Shown here piece after piece: positions 48,664 to 61,533 of a stretch of DNA of 64,000 nt. The notes under the pieces are model-generated. The model made no database searches. It worked only from the letters and a program-made list of their open reading frames with translations, and was not told where the DNA came from. The position numbers were made by a program, and so were the translations under genes. Where the stretch lies: NCBI RefSeq assembly GCF_964355755.1, contig NC_092678.1, forward strand, positions 9,956,922 through 10,020,921, read 5' to 3'. The stretch comes from Antedon mediterranea. Lineage: Eukaryota > Echinodermata > Crinoidea > Comatulida > Antedonidae. How positions within the stretch are numbered: position 1 is the first letter of the stretch; every line of letters starts with the position of its first letter.

Positions 48664-51251
48664 CTAAGCACTTTGGTGTTTTTATGTTAACAAGTTTTTT
48701 CGAAAATCACAAAATGGTCTAAAACGTCTCCAAATGCGATTTGAAGATATTCTGAGCACTTTGGTGTTTTTCTGTTAAAAAGTATTTTCGAAAATCACAA
48801 AATGGTCTAAAACGTCTCCAAATGCAATTTGAAGCTATTCTGTACACTTTGATGTTTTGTGTGAAAAAGTTTTGTCAAAATGCTCAAAATGGTCTAAAAC
48901 GTTTTTAAAACGATATTAAGCTATTTTGTGCTCTTTGATGTTTTTGTATAACCAAGTTTTTTCGAAAATCACAAAATGGTCTAAAACGTCTCCAAATGCG
49001 ATTTGAAGCTTTTCTAAACACTTTGGTGTTTTTATGTTAACAAGTTTTTTCGAAAATCACAAAATGGTCTAAAACGTCTCCAAATCCGATTTGAAGCTAT
49101 TCTGTACACTTTGATGTTTTGTGTGAAAAAGTTTTGTCGAAATGCTCAAAATGGTCTAAAACGTTTTTAAAACGATATTAAGCTATTTTGTGCTCTTTGA
49201 TGTTTTTGTGTAACCAAGTTTCATCGATATGAACAAAATGGTCTAAAACGTCTCAAAATGCGATTTGAAGGTATTCTGAGCACTTTGGTGTTTTTGGGTG
49301 AAAAGTTTTAACGAAATGCTCAAAATGGTCTAAAACGGTTTCTAATGTGATTTTAAGCACTTTGAAGTATTTGTAAAAACAAGTTTCATCGAAATGCACA
49401 AAATAGTCTAAAACGTCTCCAAATGCGATTTGAAGCTTTTCTAAGCACTTTGGTGTTTTTATGTTAATAAGTTTTTTCGAAAATCACAAAATGGTCTAAA
49501 ACGTCTCCAAATGCGATTTGAAGATATTCTGAGCACTTTGGTGTTTTTATGTTAAAAAGTATTTTCGAAAATCACAAAATGGTCTAAAACGTCTCCAAAT
49601 GCGATTTGAAGCTCTTCTGTACACTTTGATGTTTTGTGTGAAAAAGTTTAGTCGAAATGCTCAAAATGGTCTAAAACGTTTTTAAAACGATATTAAGCTA
49701 TTTTGTGCTCTTTGATGTTTTTGTGTAACCAAGTTTCATCGAAAATCACAAAATGGTCTAAAACGTCTCCAAATGCGATTTGAAGCTTTTCCAAGCACTT
49801 TGCTGTTTTTATGTTAACAAGTTTTTTCGAAAATCACAAAATGGTCTAAAACGTCTCAAAATACGATAATAAGCTGTTTTGTGGACTTTGATGATTTGTG
49901 TGAAAAGTTTTAACGAAATGCTCAAAATGGTCTAAAACGGTTTCTAATGTGATTTTAAGCACTTTGATGTTTTTATGTAGCCAAGTTTTTTCGAAAATCA
50001 CAAAATGGTCAAAAACGTCTCCAAATGCGATTTGAAGCTTTTCTAAGCACTTTGGTGTTTTTATGTTAACAAGTTTTTTCGAAAATCACAAAATGGTCTA
50101 AAACGTCTCCAAATGCAATTTGAAGCTATTCTGTACACTTTGATGTTTTGTGTGAAAAAGTTTTGTCAAAATGCTCAAAATGGTCTAAAACGTTTTTAAA
50201 ACGATATTAAGCTATTTTGTGCTCTTTGATGTTTTTGTATAACCAAGTTTTTTCGAAAATCACAAAATGGTCTAAAACGTCTCCAAATGCGATTTGAAGC
50301 TTTTCTAAACACTTTGGTGTTTTTATGTTAACAAGTTTTTTCGAAAATCACAAAATGGTCTAAAACGTCTCCAAATCCGATTTGAAGCTATTCTGTACAC
50401 TTTGATGTTTTGTGTGAAAAAGTTTTGTCGAAATGCTCAAAATGGTCTAAAACGTTTTTAAAACGATATTAAGCTATTTTGTGCTCTTTGATGTTTTTGT
50501 GTAACCAAGTTTCATCGATATGAACAAAATGGTCTAAAACGTCTCAAAATGCGATTTGAAGGTATTCTGAGCACTTTGGTGTTTTTGGGTGAAAAGTTTT
50601 AACGAAATGCTCAAAATGGTCTAAAACGGTTTCTAATGTGATTTTAAGCACTTTGAAGTATTTGTAAAAACAAGTTTCATCGAAATGCACAAAATAGTCT
50701 AAAACGTCTTCAAATGCGATTTGAAGCTTTTCTAAGCACTTTGGTGTTTTTATGTTAACAAGTTTTTTCGAAAATCACAAAATGGTCTAAAACGTCTCCA
50801 AATGCGATTTGAAGATATTCTGAGCACTTTGGTGTTTTTATGTTAAAAAGTATTTTCGAAAATCACAAAATGGTCTAAAACGTCTCCAAATGCGATTTGA
50901 AGCTCTTCTGTACACTTTGATGTTTTGTGTGAAAAAGTTTAGTCGAAATGCTCAAAATGGTCTATAACGTTTTTAAAACGATATTAAGCTATTTTGTGCT
51001 CTTTGATGTTTTTGTGTAACCAAGTTTCATCGAAAATCACAAAATGGTCTAAAACGTCTCCAAATGCGATTTGAAGATATTCTGAGCACTTTGGTGTTTT
51101 TATGTTAACAAGTTTTTTCGAAAATCACAAAATGGTCTAAAACGTCTCCAAATGCGATTTGAAGATATTCTGAGCACTTTGGTGTTTTTATGTTAAAAAG
51201 TTTTTTCGAAAATCACAAAATGGTCTAAAACGTCTCCAAATGCGATTTGAA
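48664..51251 (+). repeat. 2.6 kb satellite block, copy 2 (partner 43861-46448)
   Basis: Offset 4803, with the second instance of the 1291 bp tandem. Private changes include 'gttaataag' near 49454, 'gataataagctg' near 49864 and 'gtggactttg' near 49881. Confidence 0.85.
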
Positions 51252-54018
51252 GCTTTTCCAAGCACTTTGCTGTTTTTATGTTAACAAGTTTTTTCGAAAA
51301 TCACAAAATGGTCTAAAACGTCTCAAAATGCGATTTGAAGGTATTCTGAGCACTTTGGTGTTTTTGTGTGAAAAGTTTTAACGAAATGCTCAAAATTGTC
51401 TAAAACGGTTTCTAATGTGATTTTAAGCACTTTGATGTTTTTGTAAAACCAAGTTTCATCGAAATGAACAAAATGGTCTAAAATGTCTCCAAATGCGATT
51501 TGAAGCTTTTCCAAGCACTTTGCTGTTTTTATGTTAACAAGCTTTTTCGAAAATCACAAAATGGTCTAAAACGTCTCCAAATGCGATTTGAAGATATTCT
51601 GAGCACTTTGGTGTTTTTATGTTAAAAAGTTTTTTCGAAAATCACAAAATGGTCTAAAACGTCTCCAAATGCGATTTGAAGATATTCTGAGCACTTTGGT
51701 GTTTTTATGTTAAAAAGTTTTTTCGAAAATCACAAAATGGTCTAAAACGTCTCCAAATGCGATTTGAAGCTATTCTGTACACTTTGATGTTTTGTGTGAA
51801 AAAGTTTTGTCGAAATGCTCAAAATGGTTTAAAACGTTTTTAAAACGATATTAAGTTATTTTGTGCTCTTTGATGTTTTTGTGTAACCAAGTTTCATCGA
51901 AATGAACAAAATGGTCTAAAACGTCTCCAAATGCGATTTGAAGCTTTTCCAAGCACTTTGCTGTTTTTATGTTAACAAGTTTTTTCGAAAATCACAAAAT
52001 GGTGTAAAACGTCTCAAAATGCGATTTGAAGGTATTCTGAGCACTTTGGTGTTTTTGTGTGAAAAGTTTTAACGAAATGCTCAAAATGGTCTAAAACGGT
52101 TCTAATGTGATTTTAAGCTATTCTAGACACTTTGATGTTTTGTGTGAAAAAGTTTTCTCGAAATGCTCAAAATGGTCTAAAACGTTTTCCAATACCATAT
52201 TAAGCTATTTTGTGCAATTTGATGTTTTTGTGTAACCAAGTTTTTTGAAATGCGATTTGAAGATATTCTGAGGACTCTGGTGTTTTTATGTTAAAAAGTT
52301 TTTTCGAAAATCACAAAATGGTCTAAAACGTCTCCAAATGCGATTTGAAGATATTCTGAGCACTTTGGTGTTTTTATGTTAAAAAGTTTTTTCGAAAATC
52401 ACAAAATGGTCTAAAACGTCTCCAAATGCGAGTTGAAGCTATTCTGTACACTTTGATGTTTTGTGTGAAAAAGTTTTGTCGAAATGCTCAAAATGGTCTA
52501 AAACGTTTTTAAAACGATATTAAGCTATTTTGTGCTCTTTGATGTTTTTGTGTAACCAAGTTTTTTCGAAAATCACAAAATGGTCTAAAACGTCTCCAAA
52601 TGCGATTTGAAGCTTTTCTAAGCACTTTGGTGTTTTTATGTTAACAAGTTTTTTCGCAAATCACAAAATGGTCTAAAACGTCTCCAAATGCGATTTGAAG
52701 ATATTCTGAGCACATTGGTGTTTTTATGTTAAAAAAGTTTTTTCGAAAATCACAAAATGGTCTAAAACGTTTCCAAATGCGATTTGAAGCTCTTCTGTAC
52801 ACTTTGATGTTTTGTGTGAAAAAGTTTTTTCGAAATGCTCAAAATGGTCTAAAACGTTTTTAAATACGATATTAAGCTGTTTTGTGCACTTTGATGGTTT
52901 GTGTGAAAAGTTTTAACGAAATGCTCAAAATGGTCAAAAACGGTTTCTAATGTGATTTTAAGCACTTTGATGTTTTTGTGTAACCAAGTTTTTTCGAAAA
53001 TCACAAATTGGTCTAAAACGTCTCCAAATGCGATTTGAAGCTTTTCTAAACACTTTGGTGCTTTTATGTTAACAAGTTTTTTCGAAAATCACAAAATGGT
53101 CTAAAACGTCTCCAAATGCGATTTGAAGCTTTTCTAAACACTTTGGTGTTTTTATGTTAACAAGTTTTTTCGAAAATCACAAAATGGTCTAAAACGTCTT
53201 CAAATGCGATTTGAAGATATTCTGAGCACTTTGGTGTTTTTCTGTTAAAAAGTTTTTTCGAAAATCACAAAATGGTCTAAAACGTCTCCAAATGCGATTT
53301 GAAGCTCTTCTGTACACTTTGATGTTTTGTGTGAAAAAGTTTTCTCGAAATGCTCAAAATGGTCTAAAACGTTTTCCAATACCATATTAAGCTATTTTGT
53401 GCAATTTGATGTTTTTATGTAACCAAGTTTTTTGAAATGCGATTTGAAGATATTCTGAGCACTTTGGTGTTTTTATGTTAAAAAGTTTTTTCGAAAATCA
53501 CAAAATGGTCTAAAACGTCTCCAAATGCGATTTGAAGATATTCTGAGCACTTTGGTGTTTTTATGTTAAAAAGTTTTTTCGAAAATCACAAAATGGTCTA
53601 AAACGTCTCCAAATGCGATTTGAAGCTATTCTGTACACTTTGATGTTTTGTGTGAAAAAGTTTTGTCGAAATGCTCAAAATGGTCTAAAACGTTTTTAAA
53701 ACGATATTAAGCTATTTTGTGCTCTTTGATGTTTTTGTGTAACCAAGTTTTTTCGAAAATCACAAAATGGTCTAAAACGTCTCCAAATGCGATTTGAAGC
53801 TTTTCTAAGCACTTTGGTGTTTTTATGTTAACAAGTTTTTTCGAAAATCACAAAATGGTCTAAAACGTCTCAAAATGCGATTTGAAGGTATTCTGAGCAC
53901 TTTGGTGTTTTTGTGTGAAAAGTTTTAACGAAATGCTCAAAATGGTCTAAAACGGTTTCTAATGTGATTTTAAGCACTTTGATGTTTTTGTGTAACCAAG
54001 TTTTTTCGAAAATCACAA
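51252..54018 (+). repeat. Satellite segment with many private variants and two deletion scars
   Basis: The first 430 bp match 58870-59299. After about 51700 substitutions not seen elsewhere are frequent: 'taagttatttt', 'ggtgtaaaacg', 'ggactctgg', 'gcgagttgaag', 'ttcgcaaatcac', 'gcacattgg', 'gatggtttg', 'cacaaattgg' and 'ggtgctttta'. It holds the 58 bp scars at 52195 and 53382 and the F-to-C fusion near 52110. No other long partner was found by eye. Confidence 0.75.
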
Positions 54019-56700
54019 AATGGTCTAAAACGTCTCCAAATGCGATTTGAAGCTATTCTGTACACTTTGATGTTTTGTGTGAAAAAAGTTTTGTCGAAAT
54101 GCTCAAAATGGTCTAAAACGTTTTTAAAACGATATTGAGCTATTTTGTGCTCTTTGATGTTTTTGTGTAACCAAGTTTTATCGAAATGAACAAAATGGTC
54201 TAAAACGTCTCCAAATGCGATTTGAAGCTTTTCCAAGCACTTTGCTGTTTTTATATTAAGTTTTTTCGAAAATCACAAAATGGTCTAAAACGTCTCTAAA
54301 TGCGATTTGAAGGTATTCTGAGCAATTTGGTGTTTTTGTGTGAAAAGTTTTAACGAAATGCTCAAAATTGTCTAAAACGGTTTCTAATGTGATTTTAAGC
54401 ACTTTGATGTTTTTGTAAAACCAAGTTTCATCGAAATGCACAAAATGGTCTAAAACGTCTCCAAATGCGATTTGAAGCTATTCTGTACACTTTGATGTTT
54501 TGTGTGAAAAAAGTTTTGTCGAAATGCTCAAAATGGTCTAAAACGTTTTTAAAACGATATTAAGCTATTTTGTGCTCTTTGATGTTTTTGTGTAACCAAG
54601 TTTTATCGAAATGAACAAAATGGTCTAAAACGTCTCCAAATGCGATTTGAAGCTTTTCCAAGCACTTTGCTGTTTTTATGTTAACAGGTTTTTTCGAAAA
54701 TCACAAAATGGTCTAAAACGTCTCAAAATGCGATTTGAAGGTATTCTGAGCACTTTGGTGTTTTTGTGTGAAAAGTTTTAACGAAATGCTCAAAATTGTC
54801 TAAAACGGTTTCTAATGTGATTTTAAGCACTTTGATGTTTTTGTAAAACCAAGTTTCATCGAAATGCACAAAATGGTCTAAAATGTCTCCAAATGCGATT
54901 TGAAGCTTTTCCAAGCACTTTGCTGTTTTTATGTTAACAAGCTTTTTCGAAAATCACAAAAGGGTCTAAAACGTCTCCAAATGTGATTTGAAGATATTCT
55001 GAGCACTTTGGTATTTTTATGTTAAAAAGTTTTTTCGAAAATCACAAAATGGTCTAAAACGTCTCCAAATGCGATTTGAAGATATTCTGAGCACTTTGGT
55101 GTTTTTATGTTAAAAAGTTTTTTCGAAAATCACAAAATGGTCTAAAACGTCTCCAAATGCGATTTGAAGCTATTCTGTACACTTTGATGTTTTGTGTGAA
55201 AAAGTTTTGTCGAAATGCTCAAAATGGTTTAAAACGTTTTTAAAACGATATTAAGCTATTTTGTGCTCTTTGATGTTTTTGTATAACCAAGTTTCATCGA
55301 AATGCACAAAATGGTCTAAAACGTCTCCAAATACGATTTGAAGCTTTTCCAAGCAGTTTGCTGTTTTTATGTTAACAAGTTTTTTAGAAAATCACAAAAT
55401 TGTCTAAAACGTCTCAAAATGCGATTTGAAGGTATTCTGAGCACTTTGGTGTTTTTGTGTGAAAAGTTTTAACGAAAAGCTCAAAATGGTCTAAAACGGT
55501 TCTAATGTGATTTTAAGCACTTTGATGTTTTTGTACAACCAAGTTTCATCGAAATGCTCAAAATGGTCTAAAACGTTTTTAAAACGATATTAAGCTATTT
55601 TGTGCTCTTTGATGTTTTTGTGTAACCAAGTTTTTTTCGAAAATCACAAAATGGTCTAAAACGTCTCCAAATGCGATTTGAAGCTTTTCTAAGCACTTTG
55701 GTGTTTTTATGTTAACAAGTTTTTTCGAAAATCGCAAAATGGTCTAAAACGTCTCAAAATGCGATTTGAAGGTATTCTGAGCACTTTGGTGTTTTTGTGT
55801 GAAAAGTTTTAACGAAATGCTCAAAATGGTCTAAAACGGTTTCTAATGTGATTTTAACCACTTTGATGTTTTTGTGTAACCAAGTTCTTTTCGAAAATCA
55901 CAAAATGGTCTAAAACGTCTCCAAATGCGATTTGAAGCTTTTCTAAGCACTTTGGTGTTTTTATGTTAACAAGTTTTTTCGAAAATCACAAAATGGTCTA
56001 AAACGTCTCAAAATGCGATTTGAAGGTATTCTGAGCACTTTGGTGTTTTTGTGTGAAAAGTTTTAACGAAATGCTCAAAATGGTCTAAAACGGTTTCTAA
56101 TGTGATTTTAACCACTTTGATGTTTTTGTGTAACCAAGTTTTTTCGAAAATCACAAAATGGTCTAAAACGTCTCCAAATGCGATTTGAAGCTTTTCTAAG
56201 CACTTTGGTGTTTTTATGTTAACAAGTTTTTTCGAAAATCACAAAATGGTCTAAAACGTCTCCAAATGCGATTTGAAGCTATTCTGTACACTTTGATGTT
56301 TTGTGTGAAAAAAGTTTTGTCGAAATGCTCAAAATGGTCTAAAACGTTTTTAAAACGATATTAAGCTATTTTGTGCTCTTTGATGTTTTTGTGTAACCAA
56401 GTTTTATCGAAATGAACAAAATGTTCTAAAACGTCTCCAAATGCGATTTGAAGCTTTTCCAAGCACTTTGCTGTTTTTATGTTAAGTTTTTTCGAAAATC
56501 ACAAATTGGTCTAAAACGTCTCTAAATGCGAGTTGAAGGTATTCTGAGCACTTTGGTGTTTTTGTGTGAAAAGTTTTAACGAAATGCTCAAAATTGTCTA
56601 AAACGGTTTCTAATGTGATTTTAAGCACTTTGATGTTTTTGTAAAACCAAGTTTCATCGAAATGCACAAAATGGTCTAAAACGTCTCCAAATGCGATTTG
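54019..56700 (+). repeat. 2.7 kb satellite block, copy 2 (partner 14640-17321)
   Basis: Offset 39379. It carries one complete 425 bp pentamer unit. Private changes are listed under its partner; it also has 'gatattgagc' near 54130. Confidence 0.83.
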
Positions 56701-57160
56701 AAGCTTTTCCAAGCACTTTGCTGTTTTTATGTTAACAAGCTTTTTCGAAAATCACAAAATGGTCTAAAACGTCTCCAAATGCGATTTGAAGATATTCTGA
56801 GCACTTTGGTGTTTTTATGTTAAAAAGTTTTTTCGAAAATCACAAAATGGTCTAAAACGTCTCCAAATGCGATTTGAAGCTCTTCTGTACACTTTGATGT
56901 TTTGTGTGAATAAGTTTTGTCAAAATGCTCAAAATGGTCTAAAACGTTTTTAAAACGATATTAAGCTATTTTGTGCTCTTTGATGTTTTTGTATAACCAA
57001 GTTTTTTCGAAAATCACAAAATTGTCTAAAACGTCTCCAAATGCGATTTGAAGATATTCTGAGCACTTTGGTGTTTTTATGTTAAAAAGTTTTTTCGAAA
57101 ATCACAAAATGGTCTAAAACGTCTCCAAATGCGATTTGAAGATATTCTGAGCACTTTGGT
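56701..57160 (+). repeat. Junction segment ending in an A/C chimeric monomer
   Basis: B, A, C ('gtgtgaataag'), D and A monomers lead to a monomer at about 57132 that starts as A ('gatattctgagcactttgg') and continues as C ('tgttttgtgtgaaaag'). This fusion is the left edge of the 57161-58437 block. Confidence 0.75.
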
Positions 57161-58437
57161 GTTTTGTGTGAAAAGTTTTGTCGAAATGCTCAAAATGGTC
57201 TAAAACGTTTTTAAAACGATATTAAGCTATTTTGTGCTCTTTGATGTTTTTGTGTAACCAAGTTTCATCGAAATGAACAAAATGGTCTAAAACGTCTCCA
57301 AATGCGATTTGAAGCTTTTCTAAGCACTTTGGTGTTTTTATGTTAACAAGTTTTTTCGAAAATCACAAAATGGTCTAAAACGTCTCCAAATGCGATTTGA
57401 AGATATTCTGAGCACTTTGCTGTTTTTATGTTAACAAGTTTTTTCGAAAATCACAAAATGGTCTAAAACGTCTCAAAATGCTATTTGAAGGTATTCTGAG
57501 CACTTTGGTGTTTTTGTGTGAAAAGTTTTAACGAAATGCTCAAAATGGTCTAAAACGGTTCTAATGTGATTTTAAGCACTTTGATGTTTTTGTATAACCA
57601 AGTTTCATCGAAATGCTCAAAATGGTCTAAAACGTTTTTAAAACGATATTAAGCTATTTTGTGCTCTTTGATGTTTTTGTGTAACGAAGTTTCATCGAAA
57701 TGAACAAAATGGTCTAAAACGTCTCCAAATGCGATTTGAAGCTTTTCCAAGCACTTTGCTGTTTTTATGTTAACAAGTTTTTTCGAAAATCACAAAATGG
57801 CCTAAAACGTCTCAAAATGCGATTTCAAGGTATTCTGAGCACTTTGGTGTTTTTGTGTGAAAGGTTTTAACGAAATGCTCAAAATGGTCTAAAACGGTTT
57901 CTAATGTGATTTTAAGCACTTTGATGTTTTTGTATAACCAAGTTTCATCGAAATGCACAAAATGGTCTAAAACGTCTCCAAATGCGATTTGAAGCTTTTC
58001 TAAGCACTTTGCTGTTTTTATGTTAAAAAGTTTTTTCGAAAATCACAAAATGGTCTAAAACGTCTCCAAATGCGATTTGAAGATATTCTGAGCACTTTGG
58101 TGTTTTTATGTTAAAAAGTTTTTTCGAAAATCACAAAATGGTCTAAAACGTCTCCAAATGCGATTTGAAGATATTCTGAGCACTTTGGTGTTTTTATGTT
58201 AAAAAGTTTTTTCGAAAATCACAAAATGGTCTAAAACGTCTCCAAATGCGATTTGAAGCTATTCTGTACACTTTGATGTTTTGTGTGAAAAAGTTTTGTC
58301 GAAATGCTCAAAATGGTCTAAAACGTTTTTAAAACGATATTAAGCTATTTTGTGCTCTTTGATGTTTTTGTGTAACCAAGTTTTATCGAAATGAACAAAA
58401 TGGTCTAAAACGTCTCCAAATGCGATTTGAAGCTTTT
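57161..58437 (+). repeat. 1.3 kb satellite block, copy 2 (partner 27379-28655)
   Basis: Offset 29782, with 'taacgaagtttc' and 'ggcctaaaacg' preserved. Its last 695 bp are repeated once more at 62693-63387 (offset 4951). Confidence 0.82.
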
Positions 58438-59668
58438 CTAAGCACTTTGCTGTTTTTATGTTAACAAGTTTTTTCGAAAATCACAAAATGGTCTAAAACG
58501 TCTCCAAATGGGATTTGAAGCTTTTCTAAGCACTTTGGTGTTTTTATGTTAACAAGTTTTTTCGAAAAACACAAAATGGTCTAAAACGTCTCCAAATGCG
58601 ATTTGAAGATATTCTGAGCACTTTGGTGTTTTTATGTTAAAAAGTATTTTCGAAAATCACAAAATGGTCTAAAACGTCTCCAAATGCGATTTGAAGCTCT
58701 TCTGTACACTTTGATGTTTTGTGTGAAAAAGTTTAGTCGAAATGCTCAAAATGGTCTAAAACGTTTTTAAAACGATATTAAGCTATTTTGTGCTCTTTGA
58801 TGTTTTTGTGTAACCAAGTTTCATCGAAAATCACAAAATGGTCTAAAACGTCTCCAAATGCGATTTGAAGCTTTTCCAAGCACTTTGCTGTTTTTATGTT
58901 AACAAGTTTTTTCGAAAATCACAAAATGGTCTAAAACGTCTCAAAATGCGATTTGAAGGTATTCTGAGCACTTTGGTGTTTTTGTGTGAAAAGTTTTAAC
59001 GAAATGCTCAAAATTGTCTAAAACGGTTTCTAATGTGATTTTAAGCACTTTGATGTTTTTGTAAAACCAAGTTTCATCGAAATGAACAAAATGGTCTAAA
59101 ATGTCTCCAAATGCGATTTGAAGCTTTTCCAAGCACTTTGCTGTTTTTATGTTAACAAGCTTTTTCGAAAATCACAAAATGGTCTAAAACGTCTCCAAAT
59201 GCGATTTGAAGATATTCTGAGCACTTTGGTGTTTTTATGTTAAAAAGTTTTTTCGAAAATCACAAAATGGTCTAAAACGTCTCCAAATGCGATTTGAAGA
59301 TATTCTAAGCACTTTGGTGTTTTTATGTTAACAAGTTTTTTCGAAAATCACAAAATGGTCTAAAACGTCTCCAAATGCGATTTGAAGATATTCTAAGCAC
59401 TTTGGTGTTTTTATGTTAACAAGTTTTTTCGAAAATCACAAAATGGTCTAAAACGTCTCCAAATGCGATTTGAAGATATTCTGAGCACTTTGGTGTTTTT
59501 CTGTTAAAAAGTATTTTCGAAAATCACAAAATGGTCTAAAACGTCTCCAAATGCGATTTGAAGCTCTTCTGTACACTTTGATGTTTTGTGTGAAAAAGTT
59601 TAGTCGAAATGCTCAAAATGGTCTAAAACGTTTTTAAAACGATATTAAGCTATTTTGTGCTCTTTGAT
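58299..59668 (+). repeat. 1.4 kb satellite block, copy 1 (partner 61323-62692)
   Basis: Offset 3024. Markers are 'ccaaatgggatttg', 'cgaaaaacac' and paired B/A monomers with 'gatattctaagcac'. The partner differs at 'gaagatcttctgtac' and ends in a breakpoint. Confidence 0.83.
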
Positions 59669-60479
59669 GTTTTTGTGTAACCAAGTTTCATCGAAAATCA
59701 CAAAATGGTCTAAAACGTCTCCAAATGCGATTTGAAGCTTTTCCAAGCACTTTGCTGTTTTTATGTTAACAAGTTTTTTCGAAAATCACAAAATGGTCTA
59801 AAACGGTTTCTAATGTGATTTTAAGCACTTTGATGTTTTTATGTAGCCAAGTTTTTTCGAAAATCACAAAATGGTCAAAAACGTCTCCAAATGCGATTTG
59901 AAGCTTTTCTAAGCACTTTGGTTTTTTTATGTTAACAAGTTTTTTCGAAAATCACAAAATGGTCTAAAACGTCTTCAAATGCGATTTGAAGATATTCTGA
60001 GCACTTTGGTGTTTTTCTGTTAAAAAGTATTTTCGAAAATCACAAAATGGCCTAAAACGTCTCCAAATGCGATTTGAAGCTATTCTGTACACTTTGATGT
60101 TTTGTGTGAAAAAGTTTTGTCAAAATGCTCAAAATGGTCTAAAACGTTTTTAAAACGATATTAAGCTATTTTGTGCTCTTTGATGTGTTTGTATAACCAA
60201 GTTTTTTCGAAAATCACAAAATGGTCTAAAACGTCTCCAAATGCGATTTGAAGCTTTTCCAAGCACTTTGCTGTTTTTATGTTAACAATTTTTTTCGAAA
60301 ATCATAAAATGGTCTAAAACGTCTCCAAATGCGATTTGAAGCTATTCTGTACACTTTGATGTTTTGTGTGAAAAGTTTTGTCGAAATGCTCAAAATGGTC
60401 TAAAACGTTTTTAAAACGATATTAAGCTATTTTGTGCTCTTTGATGTTTTTGTGTAACCAAGTTTCATCGAAATGAGCA
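59669..60479 (+). repeat. Mosaic satellite segment
   Basis: It holds a B/E fusion near 59803 ('ctaaaacggtttc'), then 'tatgtagccaag', 'gtcaaaaacg', 'ggtttttttatg', 'aatggcctaaaacg' and 'aacaatttttttcg', the marker set also seen near 17.9 and 27.0 kb. Private variant: 'tgatgtgtttg' near 60181. Confidence 0.68.
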
Positions 60480-61533
60480 AAATGGTCTAAAACGTCTCCA
60501 AATGCGATTTGAAGCTTTTCTAAGCACTTTGGTGTTTTTATGTTAACAAGTTTTTTCGAAAATCACAAAATGGTCTAAAACGTCTCCAAATGCGATTTGA
60601 AGATATTCTGAGCACTTTGCTGTTTTTATGTTAACAAGTTTTTTCGAAAATCACAAAATGGTCTAAAACGTCTCAAAATGCTATTTGAAGGTATTCTGAG
60701 CACTTTGGTGTTTTTGTGTGAAAAGTTTTAACGAAATGCTCAAAATGGTCTAAAACGGTTCTAATGTGATTTTAAGCACTTTGATGTTTTTGTATAACCA
60801 AGTTTCATCGAAATGCTCAAAATGGTCTAAAACGTTTTTAAAACGATATTAAGCTATTTTGTGCTCTTTGATGTTTTTGTGTAACCAAGTTTTATCGAAA
60901 TGAACAAAATGGTCTAAAACGTCTCCAAATGCGATTTGAAGCTTTTCTAAGCACTTTGCTGTTTTTATGTTAACAAGTTTTTTCGAAAATCACAAAATGG
61001 TCTAAAACGTCTCCAAATGCGATTTGAAGCTTTTCCAAGCACTTTGCTGTTTTTATGTTAACAAGTTTTTTCGAAAATCACAAAATGGTCTAAAACGTCT
61101 CCAAATGCGATTTGAAGATATTCTGAGCACTTTGCTGTTTTTATGTTAACAAGTTTTTTCGAAAATCACAAAATGGTCTAAAACGTCTCAAAATGCTATT
61201 TGAAGGTATTCTGAGCACTTTGGTGTTTTTGTGTGAAAAGTTTTAACGAAATGCTCAAAATGGTCTAAAACGGTTCTAATGTGATTTTAAGCACTTTGAT
61301 GTTTTTGTATAACCAAGTTTCATCGAAATGCTCAAAATGGTCTAAAACGTTTTTAAAACGATATTAAGCTATTTTGTGCTCTTTGATGTTTTTGTGTAAC
61401 CAAGTTTTATCGAAATGAACAAAATGGTCTAAAACGTCTCCAAATGCGATTTGAAGCTTTTCTAAGCACTTTGCTGTTTTTATGTTAACAAGTTTTTTCG
61501 AAAATCACAAAATGGTCTAAAACGTCTCCAAAT
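60480..61533 (+). repeat. Tandem higher-order repeat, 515 bp period (2 copies)
   Basis: 'ctatttgaagg' lies at 60681 and 61196, 515 bp (6 monomers) apart, with matching flanks on both sides. The second copy reads on into the 61323-62692 block. Confidence 0.78.
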
